From assembly GCA_902826155.1 (NCBI GenBank), contig CADEDU010000001.1:36125-51789 (forward strand): DNA of 15,665 nt. The letters are read 5' to 3'. Shown here piece after piece: positions 6,155-15,653 of the stretch. The notes below the pieces were generated by a model. That model was not told where the DNA came from, ran no database searches, and worked only from the letters and a program-made list of their open reading frames with translations. Position 1 is the first letter of the stretch, and every line of letters starts with the position of its first letter. The translations under genes and the position numbers were made by a program. The DNA comes from an uncultured beta proteobacterium (GTDB lineage: Bacteria; Pseudomonadota; Gammaproteobacteria; Burkholderiales; SG8-39).

Positions 6155-7072
6155 CTAGAGCCTTTGCTGCAGGAACCGCAGCAACCGCGGCGCAAGAAAT
6201 CCGGTGAAGCTGCTCTCCTCGTGGATCGGATCCCACGCCCAGAAATGCGGCGCGCCTTCCACCGGCACCGGCCGCACGAAGAAGCGCGCCTGCTTGAGCG
6301 CTTCGAGGAAAGCTTCCGACTGCGTGGTCTTGTCGACGATGTCATCGATCGTGCCCCACACCACCAGGAACGACGTCGAGTTGTTCTTCGCCGAAACGTA
6401 GCTGAGCGGTGACGCGTCGAAGTACACCCGTTTGTCGTCGATGGCGCTGGCGCCGAGAAATTTCTCGGTGATGTGGTCGCGCGGTCGGGTGCGCTGGTCG
6501 TATTTCCACTGCGCGTACATGTCGAACACGCCATAGATCGGCACGGCCACTTTCACCTTCGCGCTTTGCGCTGCGTGCGGATCGTCCTTGTACGCGTTGG
6601 CGAATTGCGGATGGTCACCTGCCAGCGCCACCAGCGCGGCGAGATGTCCGCCGGCGGAATCACCCATCAGGCCGATACGATCCGGATCGATGCGCATCTC
6701 CGCGGCGCGACCACGCAGGAACTGCACCGCAGCGCGCACGTCGTGCACCGCCTCGGGAAAACTCTTCTGCCCGGGCTTGGAGAATCGATACGCGATAGCG
6801 AAGACCGCGATGCCACGCTGCGCCAGATACGGTCCCCAGTACTGATAGGCCTGCGGACTGCCGAGTTGCCAGCCGCCGCCGTGAATCGCGATGACCGCGG
6901 GGTAGCGCCCGTCGGCCTTGGGCACGTACAGATTGCCGGCCAGGCGCACGCCATCGTGCACGACGTATTCGAGGTCGCGCCGGACTTCGATCTCGATCGT
7001 CTGGGCGTGCGCGTGCACCGCGACGAGCAACCATGGAATCAGCCAGCCGATCCAACGCCTGTGCAGACGCAT
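6155..7072 (-). CDS. Exported alpha/beta hydrolase (esterase/lipase-like)
   Basis: A 305-residue serine hydrolase, exported by a signal peptide (MRLHRRWIGWLIPWLLVAVHAHA, cut after residue 23). The mature enzyme shows the hormone-sensitive-lipase-like oxyanion motif HGGGW (64-68), the nucleophile elbow GDSAGG with Ser139, an acid in GTIDDIV (Asp243 or Asp244) and a C-terminal histidine in GAPHFWAWD (His276), so the catalytic triad looks complete. It likely cleaves a carboxylic ester in the periplasm or outside; the substrate is unknown. The start is firm: a perfect AAGGAGG (7078-7084) lies 5 nt before the ATG. It diverges from a Bug receptor gene with 91 bp between, an arrangement that suggests the receptor may collect what the hydrolase releases (inference). 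Confidence 0.9.
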   Translation of the reverse strand: MRLHRRWIGWLIPWLLVAVHAHAQTIEIEVRRDLEYVVHDGVRLAGNLYVPKADGRYPAVIAIHGGGWQLGSPQAYQYWGPYLAQRGIAVFAIAYRFSKPGQKSFPEAVHDVRAAVQFLRGRAAEMRIDPDRIGLMGDSAGGHLAALVALAGDHPQFANAYKDDPHAAQSAKVKVAVPIYGVFDMYAQWKYDQRTRPRDHITEKFLGASAIDDKRVYFDASPLSYVSAKNNSTSFLVVWGTIDDIVDKTTQSEAFLEALKQARFFVRPVPVEGAPHFWAWDPIHEESSFTGFLAPRLLRFLQQRL

Positions 7073-7124
7073 TGCAGCCTCCTTGATGAAACGATGAGCG
7101 AACGGGTGAACACAGCGACGTCTC

Positions 7125-7133
7125 TGCTACGAT
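7125..7133 (+). promoter_or_regulatory. Candidate extended -10 promoter of the first Bug receptor gene
   Basis: TGCTACGAT fits TGnTAnnnT, with a weak GTGAAC as possible -35 at 7106-7111 (spacer 16 nt including the TGC). RNA would start near 7140, about 24 nt before ATG 7164. Confidence 0.35.
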
Positions 7134-7163
7134 CAACGCGAGACTATCCCAGCGAGCCGAGCC

Positions 7164-8177
7164 ATGCGTTGGTGTCCGATGAAGATGATCCCCATCGCAT
7201 TGCGCTGCGGCGCGGGGTGCACGATCGCCAGCGGTGTTTTGTCAGGAGTTGTCACGCTCGTGCTCGCGGGAACCAGCTTCGCGCAAGACCGGCCGCTGCG
7301 CATCGTGAACGGATTTCCACCGGGCGCTGGTGCCGACCTAGTGAGCCGCCTGTTGGCCGAGAAGATGCGTGGCGCGACGATGCCCAACGTCATCGTCGAG
7401 AACAAAGTGGGCGCGGGCGGCCAGATCGCCAACGAATTCGTCAAGGACGCGCCCGCCGACGGGACGGTCGTGCTGCTCACGCCGATCGCGACCATGGCGG
7501 CGTATCCGCACTCGTACGCGAAGCTTCGCTATGACCCGTTCAAGGACTACGCGCCGATCGCGCATGTTGCCGATTTCGCGCTGGCGTTGGGTGTCGGCGC
7601 GGCGGTGCCGGCGCAGTCACTGGCCGATTACGTGGCGCTGGTGAAGAAGGATCCGAAGTACACCAACTACGCCTCCGCTTCCGCCGGCAGCCTGCCGCAT
7701 TTCTTCGGCGTGATGTTCGCGCGCAGCGCCGGCATCGAGCTGGTGCACGTGCCGTACAAGGGCACCGCTGCGGTGATGCAGGCGTTGCTCGCGGGCGAGA
7801 TCGCCGCGGCCTCGGTCGGTTTGTCCGACATCGGTGCGCAGGCGCGCGCCGGCAAGGCGCGGGTGCTGGCAATGTCCAGCAGCAAGCGTTCGGCGGCCTA
7901 CCCCGACGTGCCCACGTTCAAGGAGCAGGGCTTCGACATCGAGGGCAACGGTTGGTACGCAATGTTCGGCCCGGCCCGGCTCTCCAAGGAGGTGGTCGAC
8001 CGGCTCGCGCGTGCCACCACCGAGGCGGTGCGCTCATCCGAACTACAGCAAAAACTTGCGGGCATGGGCATGGACCCCACCGGCTACGGCCCGGAACAGC
8101 TGGCGTCGATCCTGCGGCGCGACTTCGATAAATGGGGGCCGATCATCCGCGCCTCCGGGTTCAAGCCGAGCGACTGA
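7164..8177 (+). CDS. Bug/TctC family periplasmic solute-binding protein
   Basis: This 337-residue protein belongs to the tripartite tricarboxylate transporter receptor family (Bug, TctC), which binds carboxylates and other small organic compounds in the periplasm. A signal peptide ends at GTSFA-Q (about residue 40). Family markers follow in order: LRIVNGFPPGAGADLVSRLL, VENKVGAGGQIANEFV, DGTVVLLT, YDPFKDYAPIAHV, LVHVPYKGTAAVMQALLAGE, and ARVLAMSSSKRSAAYPDVPT near the C-terminus. No TctA or TctB membrane partner is in the window, which is usual for these receptors. ATG 7179 and 7185 are in-frame alternatives, and no ribosome site decides. One nucleotide separates its stop from the next ATG, so the next gene is coupled to it. 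The ligand is unknown. Confidence 0.92.
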   Translation: MRWCPMKMIPIALRCGAGCTIASGVLSGVVTLVLAGTSFAQDRPLRIVNGFPPGAGADLVSRLLAEKMRGATMPNVIVENKVGAGGQIANEFVKDAPADGTVVLLTPIATMAAYPHSYAKLRYDPFKDYAPIAHVADFALALGVGAAVPAQSLADYVALVKKDPKYTNYASASAGSLPHFFGVMFARSAGIELVHVPYKGTAAVMQALLAGEIAAASVGLSDIGAQARAGKARVLAMSSSKRSAAYPDVPTFKEQGFDIEGNGWYAMFGPARLSKEVVDRLARATTEAVRSSELQQKLAGMGMDPTGYGPEQLASILRRDFDKWGPIIRASGFKPSD

Positions 8178-8178
8178 C

Positions 8179-8991
8179 ATGCCCGCATTGCGCGTCCTCG
8201 TTGCTGCCGTATTGCTGCTTGGGGCGCTCGCGCATGCGGCGCGCGCCGACGATGGCAATCGCCCGCTCATGGACGAGCTGGTGCGTGCGCTGCGGCTGCG
8301 CGATTTTCTCGAACCGTTCCCGGCGCACGTCAAGCAGGGTATGCAGCAGGCGCCCGAGTGGCGATCGCTCAACCCCGATCGGCGCGCCGCGCTGGATAGG
8401 CTTGCCGACGAGACCCTCAACGGCGAGCGCTTGGTCACCGCTGTCACCAACACGCTGGTGCAGCAGGCTGAGCCCGCTGCGGTGCGCAGCTATCTGGAGG
8501 CGGCGCGTTCGCCGCTCAGTGCGCGCGTGCAGGTGATCGAGATCGAGCGTTTCCGCGCGTTGTCGACGCCGGAAGGCGCCGCGCGCATGCGCGAAGCGCT
8601 CGGCCAGGTCTCACCGCAGCGCCAGGCGATGATCAACGAACTCGATCGCCTGACCGGCGCGGCGGAGTCGGCGGCAACGCTCAACGCCTCGATCGTGGTG
8701 GCGGTGCAGGCGATGCAAGGCCGCGCGCCCGACGATCCAACCGCGCTGCTCGCGCGTACCCGCGAGATGGTGCTTACGCCGACGCGGCTGCAGATCCAGC
8801 AGCTCTACACCATGGTGTATCAGCCGCTCTCCGATGAGGATCTGAATGCCTACATCGACGAGCACCGCAAGCCGGCGATCCAGACGATGCTGCCGGTACT
8901 GAATCGGGTGATGCTGCGCGCCTACACCGGGGCGATTCTCGATTTCTTCGATCGCTTGCGCACGCTCGACCAGGCCGGGCGCGGCACCTGA
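8179..8991 (+). CDS. Exported helical protein, DUF2059-like
   Basis: A 270-residue exported protein of unknown function. Its frame is open well upstream, but the start is ATG 8179: a clean signal peptide follows (MPALRVLVAAVLLLGALAHAARA, cut near 23/24), and the ATG lies one nucleotide after the Bug stop (TGACATG). The mature protein looks entirely helical, rich in Ala, Arg, Leu and Glu, with no Cys. The C-terminal stretch LYTMVYQPLSDEDLNAYIDE (209-228) resembles the pattern of DUF2059 proteins, in which a short helix ending in a [TS]-x-E/D-E/D-L box is repeated; a similar arrangement occurs at about 98-111. I hold this assignment loosely. It sits in a run of four exported-protein genes and may be made with the Bug receptor. 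Confidence 0.75.
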   Translation: MPALRVLVAAVLLLGALAHAARADDGNRPLMDELVRALRLRDFLEPFPAHVKQGMQQAPEWRSLNPDRRAALDRLADETLNGERLVTAVTNTLVQQAEPAAVRSYLEAARSPLSARVQVIEIERFRALSTPEGAARMREALGQVSPQRQAMINELDRLTGAAESAATLNASIVVAVQAMQGRAPDDPTALLARTREMVLTPTRLQIQQLYTMVYQPLSDEDLNAYIDEHRKPAIQTMLPVLNRVMLRAYTGAILDFFDRLRTLDQAGRGT

Positions 8992-9062
8992 GCGCCTGGT
9001 CGAACCGTTGCAACGCAGGCTCCACGAACAAGCCGAACAGGCAACAAACAACAGGAGGCCTC

Positions 9063-10490
9063 ATGTCACGACACCGAACCAATGCCGCGAATCGATTCGA
9101 TCGGCTCGCGCTGAGTTTGTGTCTCGGTGCGGTGCTGGTCGGCGGCTGCGCGATCGGTGCCGGCGGCGCAGGGTCCGAGCCCAATCGGCCTCGCGCCGGG
9201 CGTACCGAGATGCTGAGCGAGCACGGCAACCGCCTGACGGTCGAGGAGCTCGACCAGATGACCAACGGCTATGCCGATCGCTACCTCACCTACGTCACCA
9301 GCGCGATCGACAACATCATCAAAGGCAATCCGTCGACCGAACAGGTCAGGCGCGCACATCAGGTGCGCGTCACCCAGGTGAGCGCGATCTACGACATCGT
9401 CACCAACGCCGACCCGTTCACGCAACTGCTCGATCTGGTGCTGGTGGTGACGTTGCAGAGCCAGAAGTGGATCGACGAAGACCATGCCGAACAGTGGTTC
9501 GGGCCGCGCGCGCAATTCCTCATCGACGCGTCGCGGCGTGCGCGTGAAGACGTATGGCGCATGGCCGCCCGCGTGATGAAGCCCGAGCAGCTCGAGCAGC
9601 TCGACTACATGATCTGGGATTGGCGCAAGCGCAATCGCGGCGTCGATGTCGTCTCGTTCGTGCGCTTCGACGAATTCGCCGCCGAGCGTGGCAAATCGAT
9701 GGTCGCCGAAGTGGCGGGTGGGGGCGGGCTGCTGGCGCCGGTGGGCGAGGCGAAGAAGGCGGTCGACGAAGTGCGGCTGCTGGCCGAGCGCGCGTTCTAT
9801 CTCACCAAACGCATGCCGCTGCTGCTCAACTGGCAGGTCGAGTCGACGGTGGCGAATGTCATCGACCAGCCGCAGCTCAAGCAGGTCACCGACTCGATGA
9901 ACGTCGCCACGCGCAGCGTCGATCGCATGGCGAGCCTGGCCGAGCGCATGCCCGAGGAGGTCGCCAAACAGCAGCGCGAGATCTTCGCGCAGCTCGAACG
10001 CTCGCATCCGCTCATCAATGCCGCGCTGACGCAGTATCGCGGCGCGGTCACCGACACCAACCAGCTGGCAGGAACGGTGAAAGACATCAATGCGGCCGCC
10101 GATGGTCTGCTCAAGACGCTGCAGCAGACCACCACCGCGCTCAATGCGACGATGACGACCATCGACAAGGTGTTTCTCCAGTCCGGCAAGGACAAACCGA
10201 CCGATCCCAACGCCAAGCCGTTCGACATCGAGAACTACACCAAGACCGCGGCGGCATTCACCGGCACCTTGCGCGAAGCCAACGATCTGCTCGCCAAGGC
10301 TGGTGGCCTGCTCGGCGCATCGAACGACGCCAAGTGGATCGAACAGCGCATGAACGATGCCGCTGGACTGAGCACGCGCGTGATCGACACCGCATTTTGG
10401 CGCGCGATCGTGCTGATCGGCTGGTTCTTCGCGCTGCTGTTGCTGTATCGGGTGCTGGCCAATCGCTTCGCGCCGCGGTCGCGACCCTGA
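9063..10490 (+). CDS. Envelope protein with lipobox and C-terminal membrane helix, coiled-coil rich, function unknown
   Basis: I do not recognise a named family for this 475-residue protein. The N-terminus is a lipoprotein signal with lipobox VGGC (Cys29). A second anchor lies at the far end: a hydrophobic helix at about 447-465 followed by an Arg-rich tail (NRFAPRSRP), predicting a periplasmic body with a cytoplasmic tail. The body is helical. It holds a conserved-looking block at about 61-245 with FTQLLDLVLVVTLQSQKW, DYMIWDWRKRN and GGGLLAPVGEAKKAVDEVRL, then a heptad-like region at about 270-370 reminiscent of chemoreceptor or MCE-type coils. AGGAGG (9053-9058) lies 4 nt before the ATG. 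Thirteen nt after its stop begins the PstS-like gene, implying a joint function. It might be a scaffold or signalling component (inference). Confidence 0.8.
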   Translation: MSRHRTNAANRFDRLALSLCLGAVLVGGCAIGAGGAGSEPNRPRAGRTEMLSEHGNRLTVEELDQMTNGYADRYLTYVTSAIDNIIKGNPSTEQVRRAHQVRVTQVSAIYDIVTNADPFTQLLDLVLVVTLQSQKWIDEDHAEQWFGPRAQFLIDASRRAREDVWRMAARVMKPEQLEQLDYMIWDWRKRNRGVDVVSFVRFDEFAAERGKSMVAEVAGGGGLLAPVGEAKKAVDEVRLLAERAFYLTKRMPLLLNWQVESTVANVIDQPQLKQVTDSMNVATRSVDRMASLAERMPEEVAKQQREIFAQLERSHPLINAALTQYRGAVTDTNQLAGTVKDINAAADGLLKTLQQTTTALNATMTTIDKVFLQSGKDKPTDPNAKPFDIENYTKTAAAFTGTLREANDLLAKAGGLLGASNDAKWIEQRMNDAAGLSTRVIDTAFWRAIVLIGWFFALLLLYRVLANRFAPRSRP

Positions 10491-10503
10491 TCGGATCGGC
10501 CCG

Positions 10504-11562
10504 ATGGCACGCATGCGAGGGATGGCGCGCTTCGGCGCCGTGGCAGTTGGCGCCGCGGTGGTGGTTGCGCTCTTCCATGGCGCCGCGTTCGCGCAGGGCA
10601 AGGCGACGGCGCCCAACACAACTGCGGACAAGAGTGCCTTGACGCCACCGGAGCCCGCGCGGCCGGTGGTCGATGCGGCTATTGCCGACTACGTGCGCAC
10701 TGTCGACGTCGACGGCTCGGTGCGCAGCATAGGTTCGTCGACCTTGAGCAACCTGCTCAATCGCTGGGTGCGGGATTTCAAGCTGCTCCATCCGCAGGTG
10801 CAGATCGACGTCGTCGGCGGCGGCTCGGGCATCGCGATGCCGGCGCTCATGGAAGGCAAGTCCGACCTGGCGCCGATGAGCCGGCCGATGAATCGTGACG
10901 AGATCGCCGTGTTCGAGAAGAAATTCGGCTATCCGCCCACGCGGGTCACCGTGGCGCTCGATGCGATCGCGATCTACGTGCACAAGGACAATCCGATCGA
11001 GCGGGTCACCCTGGCGCAGCTCGACAGCATCTTCTCGGTCACGCGGCGCCGTGGCGGTGCCGAGATGCGCCGCTGGGGCCAGCTCGGCGCGACCGGCGAA
11101 TGGCAAGACATGCCGATCACCATCAAGAGTCCGGCCAGCACGCACGGCATGCACGGACTGTTTCGCGAACTGGTGCTCAACGGCGGCGACTATCGGATGG
11201 ATCTGCGTGCCGAGCCGGTGTCGACGTCGATCGTGCAGGGCGTGGGTGCGGAGCGCGGCGCGATCGGCTTCGCCAGCTACTTCTACGCGACCCAACGCAC
11301 GCATCTGCTCGCGGTGGCTGCCAAGGAGGGCGGGCCGTTCGTCGCGCCGACGCAGGCCGACGCCGCGAGCGGCCGCTATCCGCTCACGCGGTTTCTCTCG
11401 ATCTACGTCAACAAGAAGCCGGGTGAGCCGCTCGCCGGCGCGACGCGCGCACTGCTCACCTTCATCTGCTCGCGCCAGGGTCAGGAAGTGGTGGCGCGCG
11501 ACGGTAACTATCCGCTCAGCGCCGAGATCGCCGCGCGTGAGTGCGCGAAGCAACTCGACTAG
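10504..11562 (+). CDS. PstS-like phosphate-type periplasmic binding protein
   Basis: A 352-residue periplasmic binding protein of the PstS type. The signal peptide is cut near AFA-QG (30/31). Ligand-site landmarks of PstS follow: IGSSTLSNLLNRW (76-88), VVGGGSGIAMPAL (103-115), DLAPMSRPMN (121-130) and VALDAIAIYVHKDNPI, and later KSPASTHGMHGLF and GAIGFASYFY. These match the phosphate-binding fold, though the bound oxyanion has not been shown. No pstC, pstA, pstB, phoU or PHO-box-like gene context is visible, so this is an orphan copy, perhaps a sensor or auxiliary receptor. It starts at ATG 10504, 13 nt after the lipobox protein's stop; ATG 10513 and 10522 are alternatives. Its TAG stop abuts the oppositely oriented amidase stop. 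Confidence 0.88.
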   Translation: MARMRGMARFGAVAVGAAVVVALFHGAAFAQGKATAPNTTADKSALTPPEPARPVVDAAIADYVRTVDVDGSVRSIGSSTLSNLLNRWVRDFKLLHPQVQIDVVGGGSGIAMPALMEGKSDLAPMSRPMNRDEIAVFEKKFGYPPTRVTVALDAIAIYVHKDNPIERVTLAQLDSIFSVTRRRGGAEMRRWGQLGATGEWQDMPITIKSPASTHGMHGLFRELVLNGGDYRMDLRAEPVSTSIVQGVGAERGAIGFASYFYATQRTHLLAVAAKEGGPFVAPTQADAASGRYPLTRFLSIYVNKKPGEPLAGATRALLTFICSRQGQEVVARDGNYPLSAEIAARECAKQLD

Positions 11563-11566
11563 CTAG
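11559..11566. other. CTAGCTAG palindrome carrying the stop codons of two convergent genes
   Basis: The palindrome CTAGCTAG supplies TAG on the plus strand (11560-11562, PstS-like gene) and TAG on the minus strand (11563-11565, amidase gene). The two genes thus meet with no base between them, and no terminator hairpin is visible. Confidence 0.9.
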
Positions 11567-12303
11567 CCCACGCCCGAAGGCAGCTCGAACTGCCCCGCCG
11601 GATATGCCGCAAGCAACGACAGTGCCTCGTCGGAGTGGATCACGTCGGCGTATTTCGCATGCATGTCGCACAGGTTGATCGCGTGCGAGGCCTGTGAGCG
11701 GTCGAAGCAGCCGTCTTCGATGATGCTGCAGCGATAGTTGTTCGAGAACGCATCTAGCACCGACGCGCGCACGCAGCCGCTGGTGGTGGTGCCGGTCACC
11801 AGCAGGCTGTCGCACCCCAGCAGCACCAGCCATGAGAGCAGCGGCGTGCCGAAGAACGCGCTCGGTTTTTCCTTGTGGATCACCAGATCCCGCGGGCCGG
11901 GTGCGATCTGCGGCATGATCGTCTGGCCGTCGATGCCTTGCGCTTGTTTCGAGGCGCCATCCTCGCGGGTGCGGTTGTTCTTCCAGGCCCACGAGCCGCG
12001 GTTCCACTGGTCGGGGCGCGAGGTGCCGGTGGTGTAGATGACCGGCACGCCCTTGGCGCGGCTCGCTTCGATCAGGCGCTGCAGCACCGGCAGTGCGATC
12101 CACGCGTCTTCGCCGCATGAATTGCGCCAGCGCTTGATCGATTCGAGGATCGGCTCGCGCTTGTCGCCGCAGAAGAAGTAGTTGACGTCGATGACCAGCA
12201 AGGCAGGCCGCTTGCCGAACCCCTGGCGCGCGCCGTAGCCGCTGGTGCCGAACACCTGCTGGTCGCGCTCGGTGAGAAATTGATCCCAGATGCGTGTGCT
12301 CAT
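11563..12303 (-). CDS. Isochorismatase-superfamily amidohydrolase (N-carbamoylsarcosine amidase-like)
   Basis: A 246-residue cysteine hydrolase of the isochorismatase superfamily. The catalytic triad is complete: Asp39 in ALLVIDVNYFF, Lys144 in VIHKEKPSAFFGTPL, and Cys177 in TGTTTSGCVRASV, with the usual cis-peptide region before the Cys. The TTTSGCVRAS context and SAFFGT point to the N-carbamoylsarcosine amidase branch, which hydrolyses C-N bonds of carbamoyl or amide compounds, rather than to true isochorismatases. The substrate is unknown. No signal peptide is present, so it acts in the cytoplasm. ATG 12303 is preferred; an upstream TTG adds only two residues. It lies 33 nt downstream of the receptor kinase gene on the same strand, so they may form an operon. 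Confidence 0.9.
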   Translation of the reverse strand: MSTRIWDQFLTERDQQVFGTSGYGARQGFGKRPALLVIDVNYFFCGDKREPILESIKRWRNSCGEDAWIALPVLQRLIEASRAKGVPVIYTTGTSRPDQWNRGSWAWKNNRTREDGASKQAQGIDGQTIMPQIAPGPRDLVIHKEKPSAFFGTPLLSWLVLLGCDSLLVTGTTTSGCVRASVLDAFSNNYRCSIIEDGCFDRSQASHAINLCDMHAKYADVIHSDEALSLLAAYPAGQFELPSGVG

Positions 12304-12336
12304 GTGCAATCTCGCGGTTGGTGAGAGAGTCGAAGA

Positions 12337-14499
<2,163 letters not shown>

Positions 14500-14506
14500 G
14501 TTCGCG

Positions 14507-14511
14507 TCTCC
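14507..14511 (-). promoter_or_regulatory. Shine-Dalgarno favouring a TTG start for the kinase
   Basis: GGAGA on the minus strand lies 7 nt before TTG 14497-14499. The ATG at 14460 has no such site, so the non-ATG start is the better supported one. Confidence 0.45.
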
Positions 14512-14520
14512 ATGCGCGCT

Positions 14521-14549
14521 CGTATAACCCGTTCGTCGGGGTGACGCAA
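14521..14549 (-). promoter_or_regulatory. Candidate sigma-70 promoter of the kinase gene
   Basis: On the minus strand TTGCGT (14544-14549) and TATACG (14521-14526) are 17 nt apart, the ideal spacing. RNA would begin near 14514, giving a leader of about 15 nt to TTG 14499. It lies between the Bug gene stop and the kinase start, so the kinase could be expressed without the receptor gene. Confidence 0.4.
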
Positions 14550-14577
14550 GGCACTCCCGCGCCAGACGGAGCTGTCC

Positions 14578-14624
14578 CGCGGAGTCACCCGCGCTGCCGC
14601 ACAACCCGGTTGCGTCGCGGAGTC
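14578..14624. repeat. Direct repeat CGCGGAGTC, 38 bp apart
   Basis: CGCGGAGTC occurs at 14578-14586 and 14616-14624; the second copy runs into the Bug stop codon. It flanks a weak hairpin (CAACCCGGTTG at about 14603-14613). It may be chance; no binding protein is suggested. Confidence 0.3.
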
Positions 14625-15618
14625 AGTCGAGCTTGATCTTCGTCTGCTCGGCGAACGCTTTCCAGGTGTTCACTTCGCGCACGATGTCCTGATGGAATGC
14701 TTCGGGGGAGATCGGCGTGATCGCCGCGCCCTCGCGTTCGAGCATCTCGCGCAGGTCTTTGCTGTCGACGGCGCGGCGGATCTCGGCGTGCAGCTTCACC
14801 ACGACCGGACGCGGCGTCTTGGCCGGTGCGAGCACGCCCCAGCGCAGATCGACCTGTGCATCGCTGATGCCCTGTTCCTTGAGCGTCGGAATCTCCGGTG
14901 CACCGGGAATGCGCGTTTCGCCCGTCACCGCGAGCGCGCGCAGCTTGCCCGCCTTCACGAATTGATACGCCGATGGCAGGCTCGCCATGCCCACCTGCAG
15001 TTGTCCGCCGACCGTGTCGTTCACGGCCGGGGCGATGCCCTTGTACGGCACGTGCACCAGATCGAGCTTCATTGCGTGCGCGAACAGCTCCATCCCCAGG
15101 TGATTGATGCTGCCGTTGCCGGGCGTGCCGTAGTTGAGCGAGCCGGGCTTGGCGCGCGCCAGATCGATCAATTCCTTGATCGAGCGCGCCGGCAGCGCCG
15201 GATGCACGATGATCATCATCGGCCCACGCCCGACCGAAGCGACGCCGGTGAAATCGTTGATCGCGTCGTAGGGCAGCTTGCGCGTCGCGGCCGTCACCGA
15301 AAACGAGCTGGAGCTGAACAGCAGCGTGTGGCCATCGGGTATCGCGCGCGCAACGAACTCGGAGCCGATCACGCCGCCGGCGCCCGGCTTGTTCTCTACG
15401 ATCACCGGCTTGCCGAGCGAATCGGTCATACGCAACGCGATCGCACGGGCGATGATGTCGTTCGATCCGCCCGGTGGGAACGGCACGACGAGCCGCACCG
15501 GTTGCGTCGGAAACTCCGTTTGAGCGATTGCCGTGATCGAGGCGAGCGACAGCGCGGCCGTCGCGAGCGTGCGCAGTATCGAGGCGGAGTTGGAGCGGTT
15601 GCGGGACTTGGGCGTCAT
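14623..15618 (-). CDS. Bug/TctC family periplasmic solute-binding protein
   Basis: A second Bug receptor, 331 residues, from ATG 15618. A signal peptide ends near ITAIA-QT. The family pattern is very clear: PVRLVVPFPPGGSNDIIARA, VIVENKPGAGGVIGSEFVAR, DGHTLLFSSSS, YDAINDFTGVASVG, NYGTPGNGSINHLGMELF, LVHVPYKGIAPAVNDTVGGQ and LRALAVTGETRIPGAPEIPT. This is a more typical Bug protein than the one at 7164, so the two probably bind different ligands. A longer frame from GTG 15654 lies upstream of the probable -10 and is rejected. The kinase gene follows on the same strand after about 120 bp. No TctA or TctB gene is adjacent, and the ligand is unknown. Ending FAEQTKIKLD, it is complete at the C-terminus. 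Confidence 0.94.
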   Translation of the reverse strand: MTPKSRNRSNSASILRTLATAALSLASITAIAQTEFPTQPVRLVVPFPPGGSNDIIARAIALRMTDSLGKPVIVENKPGAGGVIGSEFVARAIPDGHTLLFSSSSFSVTAATRKLPYDAINDFTGVASVGRGPMMIIVHPALPARSIKELIDLARAKPGSLNYGTPGNGSINHLGMELFAHAMKLDLVHVPYKGIAPAVNDTVGGQLQVGMASLPSAYQFVKAGKLRALAVTGETRIPGAPEIPTLKEQGISDAQVDLRWGVLAPAKTPRPVVVKLHAEIRRAVDSKDLREMLEREGAAITPISPEAFHQDIVREVNTWKAFAEQTKIKLD

Positions 15619-15644
15619 CGTGCGATCCGTTGCGAGGGCGATTG

Positions 15645-15653
15645 AAGTTAGCA
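15645..15653 (-). promoter_or_regulatory. Candidate extended -10 promoter of the second Bug receptor gene
   Basis: On the minus strand TGCTAACTT fits TGnTAnnnT. RNA would begin near 15638, about 20 nt before ATG 15618. The -35 position lies beyond the window. Confidence 0.3.

Noticed and set aside
5351..6412. 353-codon plus-strand frame overlapping the MetE-like and hydrolase genes
   Set aside because: Out-of-frame Arg/Ala-rich shadow spanning two well-supported genes.
6473..7534. 353-codon plus-strand frame across the hydrolase and its divergent promoter region
   Set aside because: It would overlap the hydrolase, the divergent gap and the Bug gene; composition is shadow-like.
7834..8178. 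N-terminal extension of the DUF2059-like protein into the Bug gene
   Set aside because: The frame is open but the added residues are Arg/Pro-rich shadow; a clean signal peptide begins at ATG 8179.
9066..10631. 521-codon minus-strand frame opposite the lipobox protein
   Set aside because: Antisense shadow. The plus-strand frame has a ribosome site, lipobox and membrane helix; the opposite one is His/Arg-rich with no family features. Long shadows are expected at this G+C.
10258..11553. 431-codon minus-strand frame opposite the PstS-like gene
   Set aside because: Arg/His-rich composition without motifs; the plus strand encodes a clear binding protein.
11563..12303. True isochorismatase of siderophore synthesis
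   Set aside because: No siderophore genes nearby, and the TTTSGCVRAS/SAFFGT context fits the carbamoylsarcosine amidase branch better.
14692..15645. 317-codon plus-strand frame opposite the second Bug gene
   Set aside because: Antisense shadow, His/Arg-rich, against an unmistakable Bug protein.
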